The notes beneath the pieces are model-generated. The model was given only the letters and a program-made list of their open reading frames with translations. It did no database searches and had not been told where the DNA came from. A stretch of 64,000 nucleotides of DNA, taken from the NCBI RefSeq assembly GCF_027409185.1, contig NC_084469.1, positions 30,556,293-30,620,292 on the forward strand. The letters run 5' to 3'. Source of the DNA: Cynocephalus volans. Lineage: Eukaryota > Chordata > Mammalia > Dermoptera > Cynocephalidae. A program made the position numbers and the translations under genes. The stretch's first letter is position 1. Each line of letters starts with the position of its first letter. Of this stretch, positions 40,736-53,783 are shown piece after piece.

Positions 40736-41700
40736 TATGTGAAGGAGTGTTCAACATCACTAATCATTGAAGAAATGCAAATTGAAACCACAGTGAGATA
40801 TCACCTCACTCCTGTCTCAATGGCTATTATCAAAAAGACAAACAGTTAACAAGTGTTGGTGAGGATATGGAGAAAAGGGAAACCTTGCACCCTGTCGGTG
40901 GGAGTGTGAATTAGTACAGCCATTATGGAAAACTGTATGGAAGTTTCTCAAAAAACTAAAAATGGAACTATCATATGACCCAGCAATCTCACTTCTGGGT
41001 ATTTACCCAAAAGATTTTACATCAATTTGCAAAGAGACGTCTGCACTTTCACCTTCATTGCAGCCCTATTTGCAACAGCCAAGTAACAGAATCAACCTAA
41101 GTGCCCATCACGGATGACTGGATAGAGAAAAGGTGGTTTATAGACACAATGGAGTGGAATACTACTCGGCTTTAAAAAAAGAAAGAAATTTTGTCATTTG
41201 CAACAACATGGATAGAATTGAAGAACATTATGCTAAGCGAAACAAGCCAGGCACAGAAAGACAAATACTGCATGTTCTCACTTATATGTAGAGTCTAAAA
41301 CAACCCAATTCAAGGGAGCAGAGAATAGAATGGTGGTTAGCAGAGGTGGGGGTGAGGGTGGGGTATGGGAAGATGATGGTTAAATGTGGTTAAAGGATAC
41401 AAAACCTCAATTAGACAGGAGTAGACAGGAGGAATAAGTTATTTTTTCTCTGAGATACATTGCACAGTGTGGTTCATAAAGTAAATAATAATGTATTGCA
41501 CATTTCAAAATTACTGAGAGTAAATTTTTTAAATGTTCTCACCACAAAAAATAAGTATTTGATGTGATGGATACGTTAATTAGCTTGATCTAATTATTTC
41601 ATATTGTGCTCATAAATCATCACATCACTTTGTATGCCATAAATATATGCAACTATAATTTGCCAATTTACATTTAAAAATAAAAAATTTAAAAAACTCA
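40735..41700 (+). mobile_element. LINE-1 3' end, 5'-truncated, sense
   Basis: Contains the L1 ORF2 tail and 3' UTR in order: 'gaagaaatgcaaattgaaac', 'ggtgaggatatggagaaaag', 'cagcaatctcacttctgggt', 'acatggatagaattgaag', 'aagccaggcacagaaagac', and an A-rich end near 41690. Frames are broken. Confidence 0.75.
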
Positions 41701-41729
41701 AAAGAAATAAAATAAATCTCTGGAAAATC

Positions 41730-43000
41730 TAAGGAAGAAAAAAAAACATAAAGATAAAGTTAGGAATCAAAAAGTCATGATACTCATAGACCAAAAATAA
41801 ATTCAAATAATCATGGAATACTGTCTGCTCCTAAGTTTGAACGATTGATCCACAAACCAGCCCCAAACCAAATAAACCATCTACAACTGAAAAAAAAAAA
41901 AAAAGAGGGAGAGGAGGAAACACTGCCAAACATGTCCTTCCATGTGTAGGCTCTAGGCTTATTCTTCTACACAAATTATTTTAAACTGCCAGATAATTTC
42001 CACATCATAAAAACTTTCCCTAGCTTAGAAAAAAATGAAAGCCTTCCCATTAATTTTTCAAAGTTAGCAAATCCTGATACTAAAATCTAACAGTGACAGA
42101 GAAAAAAAGGAATCATTATGCACTACCCTCATTTGACAATATGCATGCAAAAATCTTAAGCACAATAAATAAAACCCACCATTATTGAATAGACATTATA
42201 GGAAGGAGAGGATGACTTAACATTAGTAAATCTATTAATGTACGATAGCATATTAATTGGTTTAAAAAGAGAAAAATTCTATAAAAGGCAATTCATAAAT
42301 GTCTATATCCATTTGTGATGTAGAGTAAGAAGGAAAAAGAAAAGAACCCTTGTGGTTACTTAGACCGGAAGTACACCACGCTGTGCAACAGGCATATCCA
42401 TTGCAAACCTGTATCATTCATAATGGTAAAGTGGTAGTGATGCTTCTGTTAAAATCAGAGCAAGAATGCAATGGTCTTTGTTCCTTCAAGTATTTCTCAT
42501 TATTCTAAAAGTTTTAGACAAAGAGAAACAAGGTGCTTAAATATCAGAAAGGAAAAGAGTAATTTGGATGCAACAAAGTTGTCTAAATAGAAAACTCAAG
42601 GGAGGAAAAAAACTGGGAAACTCAGAACTGCTAGAAAATTAAAGAGTTAGGTAAAAAGTAATTATATACAAGTCAGTAGATTTCTTACAAACCAACAATA
42701 ATCAGCTATAAAACCCCAAATCACAACAGGTGAATTCTTATGATATAAAATTAAGAGTAAGGAGGAAATAAATTTATATCTAAAGCATGTATACAGGTGG
42801 GTACCTAGAAAAATGACTAGAAGGAGATCTCAGTTCCACTGACTGGTAGGAATAGGAGAGATTCTGAATTCCTGTTTTCCCACTTTTCTTTTGCTTTCAA
42901 ATGATCTCCAATAAATCAGATTATTTCTATAATTATATCATAATTGAATAATTATAATTATTTTAGAATTAAATATAATTTTTTTATATATTAATGTTCT
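41730..43000 (+). mobile_element. Old L1M relic, sense
   Basis: L1-like phrases such as 'ggaaggagaggatgacttaa' and 'ttctataaaaggcaattca' occur at 42200-42300, in decayed A-rich sequence. A pure A tract (about 41889-41904) precedes it. Confidence 0.4.
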
Positions 43001-44190
43001 GGTTCTTAAAAATCACAAAGATCTTTAAAGACCGGCAGAGTGACTCAGTGGCTCCTCTTTTCTGTTGTTTCCACCAGATTTAAAGCACTGCCACCTAGCA
43101 GATGAGGTAAAGGTTCGGAGTGTTACACATATCCCAATTTGCCCCACTGCTCTATGAAGCGATACAGTAACATTTATTTTTAAGTGTAAATTATCCTATT
43201 AAATTAAATTATCATAATAATTATAAATCCATAATAACAAAAGGATTATGTCTACTTTTTAAAAAAGCTTCTAATAACAAAATAGCCAACTTGCATACCA
43301 GGTTCTGTCCAAATTAATTTGGGTGGTATCCATCAATGGAAGCTTATGGACTGTCTTATTCTTTGTGTGCATGCTTGAGGAGAAGATGGATGTTTTCAGA
43401 ATATGTTTACCTTCTGCTTATCAAACTAATTCCTTTCTTTGATTTTTTTTTTCTATCTTTTTGATGGATCTTTTTAAATACAGTGAACAGCTAACATTAT
43501 TGGTCCCTAGAAATATTTCTGTTTTTATAAAAGTGCAATTTAAAGCATCACATATAGTAATAATCAAAGTCTGTGATATATGAAACTGCATTTATCATGA
43601 TCTAGGAATAATAAAAATATATTCCTAAATACTGTGAAATACTTTAAATCTGAGACACAATGTCAGTTTTCTATCAATAAAATAGATCCTGAGTCATGGG
43701 GGGGGGGCACACCAAGGGCAATATCCAGCTAGAATCCATTGATACAGAGTACCAGTTTGGTGCTTGTTAAATAAATATCTTGACAATCATCCCTACCCAC
43801 ACCAATGGCCTTATCAGTGCCTATAACTGTATTCAGCATACTCTAGATACAATGTCATTGAGTCATAGAAAGACCAAGTTGGTTGGGATCTTGGAGAGTA
43901 TCCATTCCCTCATTTTACTAATGAAGAAACTATGATAGAGCATTGTTGGATTAGAGCTGTTGGGGTTAAAGTGAATACTGAGTATACTTATAAAATGTCT
44001 GGTTTTCTATATTTTTAAAAAGTTGCTGGGCCAGCTCATTGTATGCTTGCTAACCCCCAAATAACTATGAGGCCATCATAGAAAGGATTTGCATGAGAAC
44101 AACAAAAATGTGTCCACTGTCTGGCCAGCCCAAGATGACTGCCTCTAACCAAGTCTGTAAGTAGACACTTCCCGAGACCTACGGCGGGAT
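43001..44190. other. Intron of receptor 3, no clear feature
   Basis: AT-rich sequence with a 10-base G run at 43698-43707. No gene or confidently named repeat was identified. Confidence 0.35.
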
Positions 44191-44191
44191 C

Positions 44192-44373
44192 AGAAAATCC
44201 ATGTTTTTTCGAATGAAATACTGCCATTTGCAACAACATGGATGGACCTTGAGAGAATTATATTAAGTGAAACAAGTCAGGCACAGAAAGAGAAATACCA
44301 CATGTTCTCACTTATTGGAGGGAGCTAAAAATTAATATATAAATTCACACACACACATACACACACACACACA

Positions 44374-44418
<45 letters not shown>

Positions 44419-44616
44419 CGGGGGGGGGGGGGAAGAAGATATAACAACCACAATTACTTGAAGTTGATACAACAAGCAAACAGAAAGGACATTGTTGGGG
44501 GGGAGGGGGGAGGGAGAAGGGAGGGAGGTTTTGGTGATGGGGAGCAATAATCAGCCACAATGTATATCGACAAAATAAAATTTAAAAAAAAAAAGAAAGA
44601 AAATCCATGTTTTTTT
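44192..44616 (+). mobile_element. Young 5'-truncated LINE-1 with 18-bp target duplication
   Basis: AGAAAATCCATG plus six T (44192-44209) recurs at 44598-44615. Between them is a sense L1 3' end of about 390 bp, with the 'gccatttgcaacaacatgg' and 'aagtgaaacaagtcaggc' steps, a long CA tract (44346-44416), a 13-base G run (44420-44432), further G-rich runs, and an A-rich tail before the second duplication. The clean duplication and AAAA target context are typical of L1 endonuclease insertion. It lies in the intron of receptor 3, opposite to the gene. Confidence 0.9.
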
Positions 44617-44619
44617 GCA

Positions 44620-45690
44620 GTTCTCTCTGGAACTGGATGCACTCTTCTGACTGAGAAAGACCTTCCTGTGGCTGTGCCTTGTAAGCCTCCTTCTCTATTG
44701 TTTGCCGGCCTGTTGCAAGTAGCTCAGTTCATGAACTAGCAGGTTTCTTGGATAGGTCATGGTTACAATTTGCACCTTTATCCTTTGGTTCTGCTTCCCA
44801 CCAACCACACATCCCTCGCTCATCCTGTGAGAGCCTTTCCTCTGAGATGTCTGCCTGATTGAGGTTTTCTAAAACTACCACCCAATGTCACAGAACCACA
44901 GGTCCCCCATGCATGTAGGTCCTTGAGGGCACTTCTCAGATAACCAACTATCTGTCTCCTGGTCCTCTGCTTTCCATTTTTTCCAGAGGAAACCAGCCTG
45001 CCTTCCATGCCTCTGCAGTGCTGTGTCCCACAGCCTTCCTCTTGTTGATGACAGGTTACAGTTCTCCACATCTCCCCACCTTCCCACTGCCATATAATCA
45101 TCATCCTTTCTTGCTATTCTCTTAAAATAAGAACCTGGGCCCTTCTCATGTTGAGAGGTTTTATTTATAATAAAAGATCATGCATAAAAGAATGACAAAT
45201 ATAGGAAAATTACAGGAGTTTAGACTATCTTGCAAAGTCCTTGTCATCAATGTCCTGCTGCCCTGTTTGAACAGCCCCTGGAAACCACCCCAGTGACCTC
45301 TGGCTCTCTTCTTCCATCCCCTGCTCTTTTGGCCAGAGGTTGACCCCTTTAGAACAGACATCCCTTTGTCTACACAGGTTCATTTTATATATGCAATTAA
45401 AGTTCATTTTATATATGCAGTTAAGCACAGCAGCCGCAGATATGCAGAGATAGTTGGTGGAAGCCTCAATGCCAGAATCTGGAATTAGGTCCCCGTAATT
45501 CCCCCCCGTAGGTGAAAACCCTAGGTCATGTTTGGGAGAAGCTGCATAGGGGATTTCATATGAGTGAGACATTTGATGTGGTGTCTCTAAGTTCTCTTAA
45601 AAATTCTTAAATCAGTGATTCCTGTGTGTCACCCTCTGAACCTGATCATAATCCTAGAATTCATTCAATAAATACTGTGTAAATTGACAT
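44620..45690. other. Intron of receptor 3, no clear feature
   Basis: No gene or named repeat recognised. A small direct repeat of 'ttcattttatatatgcaa' occurs near 45380-45420. Confidence 0.35.
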
Positions 45691-48450
45691 ATCAGTGGAA
45701 GTAAAACAGCTCCCATACATATTAGGTAATTAAAAAATAATTAAAGTACCTCCTACTTGCCCTCTCTAATCTACTTTAACTCAATTTGTAAGGCTTCACT
45801 TTCTTTGATTTTGTACCTCTCCATCTTTGCTCAAACTGTTTTTTATCTGGAATGTCCTCTTGTTAATTTTGAATTCTCAAATTACTTAACTCAAACCAAT
45901 TGTTCCTCCTCTGTAAAGGTTTTCCTGGTCCTTTCCCATCTCAAACTCATTTGCACTAAACTCCTGAAGCACTTGGATTGTAGACTTCAAGTCTCTTATC
46001 TCTGTTAACCTCTTGCTTGGTCATTTCTCCATAGAGCACACCTCCTCTGCTCCACAGTGGCTTGTGAACCAATTTATGCCTGATTTAGCTTTGCATTCTC
46101 AATGCCTATCATCATACTTTACATACAGTTCAATATTTCTGAAATAAATAAGTGAATGAACTTTGAAAAAGTGAGACCATAAGATCAACAAGATTTCAGT
46201 CATGGGGACATCAGTTTGGGCTGTAGGAGATGGGAAAGGTTTTCTGGATGAGCTGGAGTTTGTGCAAGATGAAGACTGATACGATTTGAGGAAGGACTAA
46301 GTTTAAGTGAAAGGCACAGAAGTGCTGCTTCAGGAATCTCTGCTCCCTTTGTCTAAACGGGGAAGTTCTGAGGACTCATTTGGGAACAGTTAAGACAGTA
46401 ATTAAGCCAATCCGCTCACTGACATATGCCTTCTCATGAAAACAGCCCAAAAGAACTTGGGAATTAGAAAGGATCAACTCTATGAATAAATAAGGCTGGC
46501 AAGGAGAGTACACCCCACGTAGATGCCATGTAGCCCTTACTCTGCAGAGGCGATGCTTACTTGTCACCACCAAGATTCTAGGATGAGCACTGGCCTAGGC
46601 ATCAGGAAGTCTGTCTTATACAAGGTCATGGCGATGACCTTCACTAAAGAGGCCTCCCTAGACGACCACTCTCAGGTGTCCAGCATGAGCCTCAGACTGC
46701 CCTTATTGAACGTTCATGGATGACTCCCTGCTCTGACATTCCCACTAAACTCTTTGTGCATCTGATGATGAAGACTCAATCAGGCCCCCCTGATGTAAGG
46801 ATCTGGTTCAAGGTTGTTCCTTGAGGAATGGGTCCAGGCAGGAAGGCTGGATTCCACGAATGCCTTCTTACTCCAATAGAAACAGAAATCAGGCTTCATC
46901 CACAAAGGACAGGCATTTCGGCAACATGCCCTGGCATAGGAAGGACCCAGATCTTTCTCTTACTTGATGTGTTATCCCAAGCAAGTATCTCATTCCCTAC
47001 TGACTCCACTGTGACATAGGAAGTTTGACCCACTTGGTAACAACTCAAGTGACTTCTCTATTATTAGGGAGTAGAGGGGGGCCCTGAAGAGTACTAACCT
47101 TGTTACAGGTACAGAGGCCAGCAAGGTTTCTGTTGAAGGGAGATGAAGAGAGTGAGGCACTGGGCAGGCCCTGGCCCCAGAGAGCAAGGAAGGGCCATAT
47201 ATAAGAAAATGAGTGCAGAGAGATGCGATTACCCTGTCACGGGGCTCCACCCACTGCAGTGTCATCCTCTGGGGACCTCAGAAATTAGCCCTCCCAGGAA
47301 GGGTTGGGGGTTTGGGGAGTCACGGACTGATAAACAACCCAAGCCTTCAATGAACCCAGTAATGATGCTTCACAGCTTTGTGATGCTTTTGATTTTCTCA
47401 AAAAGCCCTCACATCTAACTCCTTACTCCACCCCTCATGTTAGTTCCAAGGGGGTAATTGGAGGTTATTATTAATTCTATTTATCACACAAGGACTGAAG
47501 TCCAAAGAGTTTATTCATCAAAGTCCCCCATGGAGCTACTGGTGGGGCAGACTGAGCGCTTTGTTCTGCCAGATTCCTGAGCAGAGAGAAGCTGATTCCC
47601 AGGCTTGCCTTGACCTGGAGATGAGAAGGAGACACAAGAAAGGAGGCAAAAAGGAGACGCTTTCTCCAAACTAAGTTTCCAAGTGGGTCCTCAGAAAGGC
47701 AATGCTTTCTTCCTCAGGACCTTGTTAGAGGGGGCCACTGGGATTGCATTGGGGGGGGTCCCATAATGATTCTGGAAATGGTGGTAGAAGAGCTAAGTTG
47801 GGAGGGACTAAGGGGTCCTCAGGGATGTCACCCCCACTATGACTTTCTACATCAAGACCCTAGAATTAGAGAGTCCCAGGGATGTAACTAATGAACAGAG
47901 AATGTGGAGATGCTGTCTAGCCTCCCTCAGTATCCTGCTCCCTGCTCAAACAGTAATTCCCAACCATGATGGAGACCTTGCATTTCCTTAGTTGTAGGAC
48001 CCCCCTCTTTACGCTCTCCCAGGGCAGCCTGGCTCAGTACAAAAAACACTGATGTGGTCAAACTTGCTTTTCCAGTTATTTATTACAGTGTGACTTAGGA
48101 CCAGCTGCTGAACTCCTTTGGGCTTCAGTTTCCTCATCTGGAAAAAGAGAATATTTTAAGCCACACAGGGTTGGTCTGAGAATTAAAGTAACATATTTAA
48201 AGTCCTTGGCAGGGAATCAACAAATATTAGCAATAATAAAATGGCAATCACTAATATTTACTTTACTTGGATGCATTATCTTAATCTTCCCCACATCTCT
48301 TTGACATAGCTTTATTATTTGCTCCACTTTACAGAGGAGGAAATTGAGGCTCAGAGAAGTTTAGTAACCTGCCCGATGTAATACATCTAGGATGTAGCCA
48401 AGCTGGAACTCGAATCCCAAAACATGGTTTTAACAACTTTTCTATAAGAC
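45690..48450 (-). repeat. Paralogous block C: L2 relic, exon 1, promoter, MIR pair (receptor 3)
   Basis: Same order as blocks A and B: L2-like tail (45700-46160, ending in AATAAATAAGTGAATG), 'gagctggagtttgtgcaag' near 46250, donor at 47098, module near 47261-47292, 'cataatgattctggaaatgg' near 47763 and the MIR pair at 48040-48440. It lies 5-8 kb upstream of receptor 3 in that gene's direction. Confidence 0.7.
47097..47292 (-). promoter_or_regulatory. Predicted promoter and non-coding exon 1 of receptor 3
   Basis: On the minus strand the module GGGCTAATTTCTGAGG followed by TCCCCAGAGGATGAC lies at about 47261-47292. A TATA element CTTATATATGG occupies 47195-47205. A donor AAG|GTTAGT follows about 97 bp on (last exon base 47099). 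The implied exon is about 70-75 bases and the intron to the coding exon about 6.8 kb. Confidence 0.6.
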
Positions 48451-48800
48451 TTTCCCTTCTCTCTTCTTCCAGTTGCTTCACAAAGCAATTGCTGCCACGT
48501 CATCTGACCACTGTGACTCTGCCTCTGCCCTCAAGACTGATGCCCATGCCAGGTTTTTTCAACTTCTTCATAATGCAATCCTAGATGCCTCCTCCCAGAG
48601 GAGGTTAGCCAATTGAGAAAGGGTTAGTGGCCATAGTTTCACCTTCAGAGGTTTGCCATTGGTCCTGTCAAAGTGCCTGGAATGTGCCATGCAGCAGATG
48701 AGCCAGGTCATACTCATTCTGGTGAGCCCAGCGCTGCTCTGGACTCTAACTCCAGCTGAATGCTGCTGCCACCCACAGTACAACTTTCTGTCTCACTAGG
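48451..48800. other. No recognisable feature
   Basis: Unassigned sequence between the MIR pair of block C and old LINE-1 relics. Confidence 0.3.
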
Positions 48801-49420
48801 CTGCCCCTGCCCATCATAGCATATCTTAAAGTTATGGCAATTAAGACAGTGTCATATCTCAGCAAATTTAGAGAAATGAACCCAAATAACATATGAGAGG
48901 GTCTGGAAATAATATGAGACAATGTGATAAACAGCATGGTTAGCCAACAGAGCAGTAGGGAAAGGAAAGGACTTTCAATAAACAATGCTGGGGCCATCAA
49001 GGATCCACAGAGAAAAAAATGACACCAAATATCTTTCTCACTCCATGCACAGAAATCAGTTTTGGGTGACTGAGAGACTTATACTATGTTTTTAAAACAT
49101 TAACCATATTCTATGAAACATCTTTATGCTCTTTTAGGAGATAAATATTTCTTAAATAAGTCCAGAGAGCATTAATCATAAAAAAAAAAGTTGAGAAATT
49201 TGCCTACATTAAAATTTCAAACTTCCTCTCCCCAGAAGACAGCTATTTTCTAAGTGAAAAGACAAGATGCAAATTAAAAGGGATTTGCAGCACAAAGAGG
49301 AATAACTACTGAATTATTCCATTTATATAGACCAAACATATACAAAACTTACTATGCTGTTTGGAAAAGAATATAGATGCAATAAAAGTTTTTATAAGAT
49401 TTTTTTTAAAGAATAGTATT
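48800..49420 (+). mobile_element. Old L1M relic, sense
   Basis: Contains L1 ORF2-like text such as 'gactttcaataaacaatgct' near 48970 and a downstream 'aagacaagatgcaaatta'-type step near 49260. It is heavily decayed. Confidence 0.45.
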
Positions 49421-49539
49421 ACCTGAGTGGGGAGATAGAGGAATAAGGTTAAGGATGGCATATAGGGGTCATCAAAGGCAATGGAATGTTCTATTGCATA
49501 AACTGGGTGGTAGACAGGATATTCATGTTATTGCTTTAT

Positions 49540-51480
49540 TATTCTTTTTTAAAAGTCAGGCTTACTGAGATATAATTTACAAACAGTAGAATTCACCCTT
49601 TGTAGGTGTATATTTCTACGAGTTTTGACAAATGTGCACAGTTGTGCAACCACTGTTACCATCAAGATATAGAATGTTTCCATCACTCTAAAAAGTTCCC
49701 TTGTGCTTTTTTGTAGTCAGTTCCATTCCCCAACTCCCATTCCCTGTAACCACTGATCTGTTCTCCACCACAGTAGTTTTGCTTTTTTGAGAATATCATA
49801 TAAAGACAATCAGGCAGCACTTTGTGTCTACCTTATTTCACTTAGCAAAATGCTTTTGAGATTTATCCATGTAGTTTTGTGTACAGTAGTTAGTTCCTTT
49901 TCTTCACCGAGAAGTATTCCACTATATGGATATACTTTATTTTGTTTTTTACTCAGTTGATGGACATTGGGATTATTTCCAGTCTGTGGTGAATATGAAT
50001 AAAGTTGCCATAATTATTCACAAGCAAGTCTTTGTATAGACATATGTTTTTATTTCTCTTGACTAAATAACAAGGAGTAGGTTACTGGGTCATATGGTAA
50101 ATTTACATTTATAAGAAACTGTCAAACTATTTTCCAAAGTGACTGCACTATTTTTTATACCCACTGGAAATATATGAAAATTTCAAGTGCTCCACATCAT
50201 CACTTGTGAAAATACCACACAGTTTTAATTACTATAGCTTTATAATAAGTTTTTATATCCAATGTTCAATTCCTCCTTCCTTGTACTTATTTATCAAAAT
50301 TTTTAGGCTATTCTCCCACAATTTATCATTGATATGAATATTATAATCATCTTAATAAGTTCCATGAAAAATCTTGAGAGATTTGAAATTATTATTCCAT
50401 CATTTGTTTTATCATTTTTATAATTGCTCTTGGGAATTCAACTGTAAACATATTGTCACTCTTGTGAATAATCTGCCTTTTCTCTCTGGCTGTTTTTAAG
50501 ATAGTCACTCTCTCTTTAGGGTAATGATTGTCAAGGTGTGGATTTATTTTTATTTTATCTGTTTGAGATTTGTTGTGCTTACTGATACTGAAGGTTCTTG
50601 TCTTTATTTAATTCTTCAAAGCTCCCATACTAACTTTCAAAACATCACCTTTATTCCATTTTCTTTATTATCTCCTTCTGTAGCTCTTAGGTATATGCGA
50701 AATCTTCTTATGCTATTATTAATATCTCTGAACATCTCTTTTATAGTTTATATTCCCTTTTCTCTCTGTTTGTTATTCTGTGCAATTATAACAGATCCAT
50801 CTTTTACTTCACTAATTGTTTTGTCAATTGTTTGTAATCTGATGTTTAACTCACCCATTAATTTTAAGTTAAATCATCATTATCATTCCTAAAAGTTATA
50901 TTTGGGTATTTTTAAATGTCCTTGATCATTTCTTGGTAATCTATTGTTCCTTGATTACATTTTCCTTTTCTTAGTGAAAACTTAGGTGAAATGAAATTTT
51001 TTAGTCTTTTCTTCTCTGTGTGTTTCATTTTGGGATAGGTTCTATGCTGTCTTCAAATTCACTAAACTTCTCTTATGCAGTGTGTGTAATCTCCTGTTAA
51101 TCCCATCCCATATATGTTTTATTTTATGTGCTGTATTTTCCTCTCTAGAACTTCAATTTGGGTATTTTTTAGATCCTTTATTTCTCATTATATTCATGTT
51201 TTCCTCAGCATGTGTATGTTTATAATAGCTGTTTTAACATTTCGTTTTTACTGACTCTGTCATCTGTTTCATTTCTGGGTCTGGATTTATTGGTTTCTTT
51301 TTCTCCCTGCTTCTTGGCTAGATCATTTTGATTGGATGTCAATATTGTGATTTTGTTATATTGTGAATACTGGATTTTGTTATATTCCTTTAAATACTGT
51401 TCAACTTTTTCCAAATACAGTTCTAGGACACAGATAAGTTCCTTGAAATAAGTTTGGTCCTTTCAAACCTTGCTTTTAAG
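49540..51480 (-). mobile_element. Old L1M-related relics, antisense orientation
   Basis: 49540-50130 matches a common old LINE segment by its steps 'gagatataatttacaaac', 'gtgcaaccactgttacc', 'ccactatatggatatac' and 'cagttgatggacattggg'. From about 50470 to 51480 T-rich sequence resembles the L1M 5'-region text also seen at 9310-10680. The 122-codon frame at 50524-50892 is part of this and not a gene. Confidence 0.5.
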
Positions 51481-52079
51481 TTTTGTTAGGGTGGGTCCAG
51501 AATGAACATTAGTTTATGGTTAACTTGACCCCCATTATTGAAGCAATATTCTTTGTAGGACACTACACAACTCTGAGTGACGGCTGGTAAGCACATGAAC
51601 TATTCTTGGCTTTATGTGAGCTTCAGATATTTGTTTTCCTCCTACCCCCTTAAAATGTTTATTCTCCCAATCTTATTAGTTTCCTCACATGCACGTACAG
51701 ATTTCAACATAGCCAGAAGACTGGAGAGGACAGCTTTCTGTCTCTGAAGCTCCTTCTTTTGCAGTAGTTTTCCCCACAAATTCTTGCTGCCATGGTCCCC
51801 TCTAACTCTGAACTCTGTCTCCTCAACTCAGGAGACCACTAGATTCTGTTTGAGTTCTCTTTCCCGTGATGTGGCCTGGCCACTCTCTCTGGCAGTAAGC
51901 TGAGGCATTTGTATGGTTCAGGCTATTATTATAGAGATGAGGAATCATTGTCTTGCAATGATTGCTTGCTGCACATTGTCCAATGTCTGAAAACCATTGT
52001 TTTATATATTTTGTTTGGTTTTCTAGTTGTTTAAAGTGGAAAGGTAAATCTGTTCCCTATTACTCCATCATGGCCAGAG
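51481..52079. other. No clear feature
   Basis: Unassigned sequence leading up to the dimeric SINE; it may be further decayed LINE. Confidence 0.3.
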
Positions 52080-52288
52080 TAAATAGTTTTCTTTTTCTTT
52101 TTTTTTTTTGTGACTGGTGAGGGAATCGTAACCCTTGGCCTGGTGTCGCCCACACTGCACTCAGCCAGTGGGCGTACTGGCCATCCCTATATAGGATCCG
52201 AACCTGTGGCCTTGGTGCTGGAGCACCACTGTGCTCCCAGCACCACACTCTCCCAAGTGAGCCACGGGGTCGGCCCATAAATAGTTTT
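52080..52288 (-). mobile_element. Dimeric tRNA-Ile-derived SINE (CYN-like) with target duplication
   Basis: TAAATAGTTTT at 52080-52090 and 52278-52288 is an 11-bp target duplication. Read on the minus strand, the body begins GGGCCGACCCCGTGGCTCAC and has an A-box-like TGGCTCACTTGG and a B-box GGTTCGGATCC. It then has a TATATAGGGATGGCC linker, a second monomer (GGCTGAGTGCAGTGTGGGCG through GGTTACGATTCCC), and an A-rich tail. Two tRNA-Ile-like monomers in tandem fit colugo SINEs as I recall them. Confidence 0.8.
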
Positions 52289-52439
52289 TTAAGAAAATAC
52301 AATTTCCCAAAATTATTTATGAAGATATAGAAAAATGGTGCAGTTGTGACTTAAAAACTGAGTATTGCCAGAGACATACCCTTTCCTCAACCCCACAAAA
52401 AAATACAGATTCATATGATTTCATGCGGGAATTCTACCA

Positions 52440-52840
52440 GTCACTTAAAAACAGACTAGGTATATTCATACAGTTGAATACTCTCAGCAATAAAAGGAAT
52501 AAGCAACTGATACATGCAACAACATGGATGAACCTAAAAACCATTATGTTGAATAAAGGAAGCCCTACATAAAAGAGTACATATTGTATAATTCCATTTA
52601 TATAAAGTTCTAGAACATGCAAAATTAATCTCTGGTGAAAAAATAAGAACAATACTTGTTACAGAACAGTAGTGGTTTTTAAATGGGAAAAGGTACAAGG
52701 AAACATTCTGGGGTGTCGGTAATGTTCTATATTTTGATAACTGTATGCATTTGTCAAAACTCAGTAAATGTATGCTTAAAATCTATGTGTTTCATTGCAT
52801 GTTAAGTTTGCATAAACAAGAGCTGTAAATAAATATTTAA
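52440..52840 (+). mobile_element. Old L1M 3' end, sense
   Basis: Carries 'atgcaacaacatggatgaac', 'gtataattccatttatataa' and a closing region near 'aaaactcagtaaatgtatgc'. These are 3' UTR steps typical of old L1M copies. Confidence 0.55.
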
Positions 52841-53690
52841 GTCATGTTTATAATATGCATGCTTACGTGTTTAGGGGAAGGTGTACTGATGTCTAAGATT
52901 TATTTGAAATGCATCACAGAGTAAGACACAGTGATGGATGGCTGGGAGGATGGATAGATGGATAAGTATGTGATAAAATAAGGATAATAAAATTGCAATG
53001 GTAAAATCAGGTGATAGACTCGCTGGTGTTCACTCTAAAGTCCTTTAAACTTTACTGTGCTTTGGAAAATTTGTACAATAAATTAAGGGGAAAAGTCTAT
53101 CATTAGATGGAGAATAGGGCCAAATGTCTTGCTATCAAATACACCAGTCTTCATTACCTTTGAAACCACTTCTAAAAATCTGTTCTAAATGTGGAAGAGC
53201 ATATGCATAAAGGAAATTTTAAAGTAATTTATATATCTATCAATTAGGGAATAATCAAGTAAATGTTTTATTTACCACCTCTTTATTGAAGCTCTCTTTT
53301 TCCTGGACCCAATGTGAGTCTGGAGGTGTAGCTAGAAGGGAATGTTACCAGAAGATGAGCTTTCTCTGATCTTCTCCCCATTGTCCTTGGACTTGGGCAT
53401 ATCAACTCTGTCTGCCCTCTTCCAGGAGGCCCTGCCATCCCTCATGCAAACTGACCTTGGTGGGACCCTCCCAGCACTACCAGATTCTAAGGTAAAGTAA
53501 CTTTTATTCTCAAGCTGAGAACACCACTGCATGTGCAATATAGTGTTTTATTATGAAATGCATTAAAAATAAAACTAAGGATGCAAAGTATTATTAATCG
53601 AATAAAAACAATCAGAAGGAGAGATATCATAGAATCATCCAACTCTGTTGGTACCTGAAGTCTGGGCATTGTGGCAAGGTCACCCTATTG
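52841..53690. other. No recognisable feature
   Basis: Intergenic sequence between receptors 3 and 4. No gene or clear repeat was identified. Confidence 0.3.
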
Positions 53691-53702
53691 AACAAAATCT
53701 TT

Positions 53703-53783
53703 ATCGTCATCATCTGCTAGTAAATAAGATGCAATTATCATCAACATCGCCATCATCACCATCAACATCATCATCGTCATTCT
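53703..53783 (+). repeat. Imperfect CAT/ATC trinucleotide repeat
   Basis: A run of ATC/CAT triplets with interruptions (for example 'catcatcaccatcaacatca'). It is a microsatellite of ordinary kind. Confidence 0.7.

Noticed and set aside
44332-44560. Valine/cysteine-rich minus-strand frames.
   Set aside because: Translation of a CA microsatellite.
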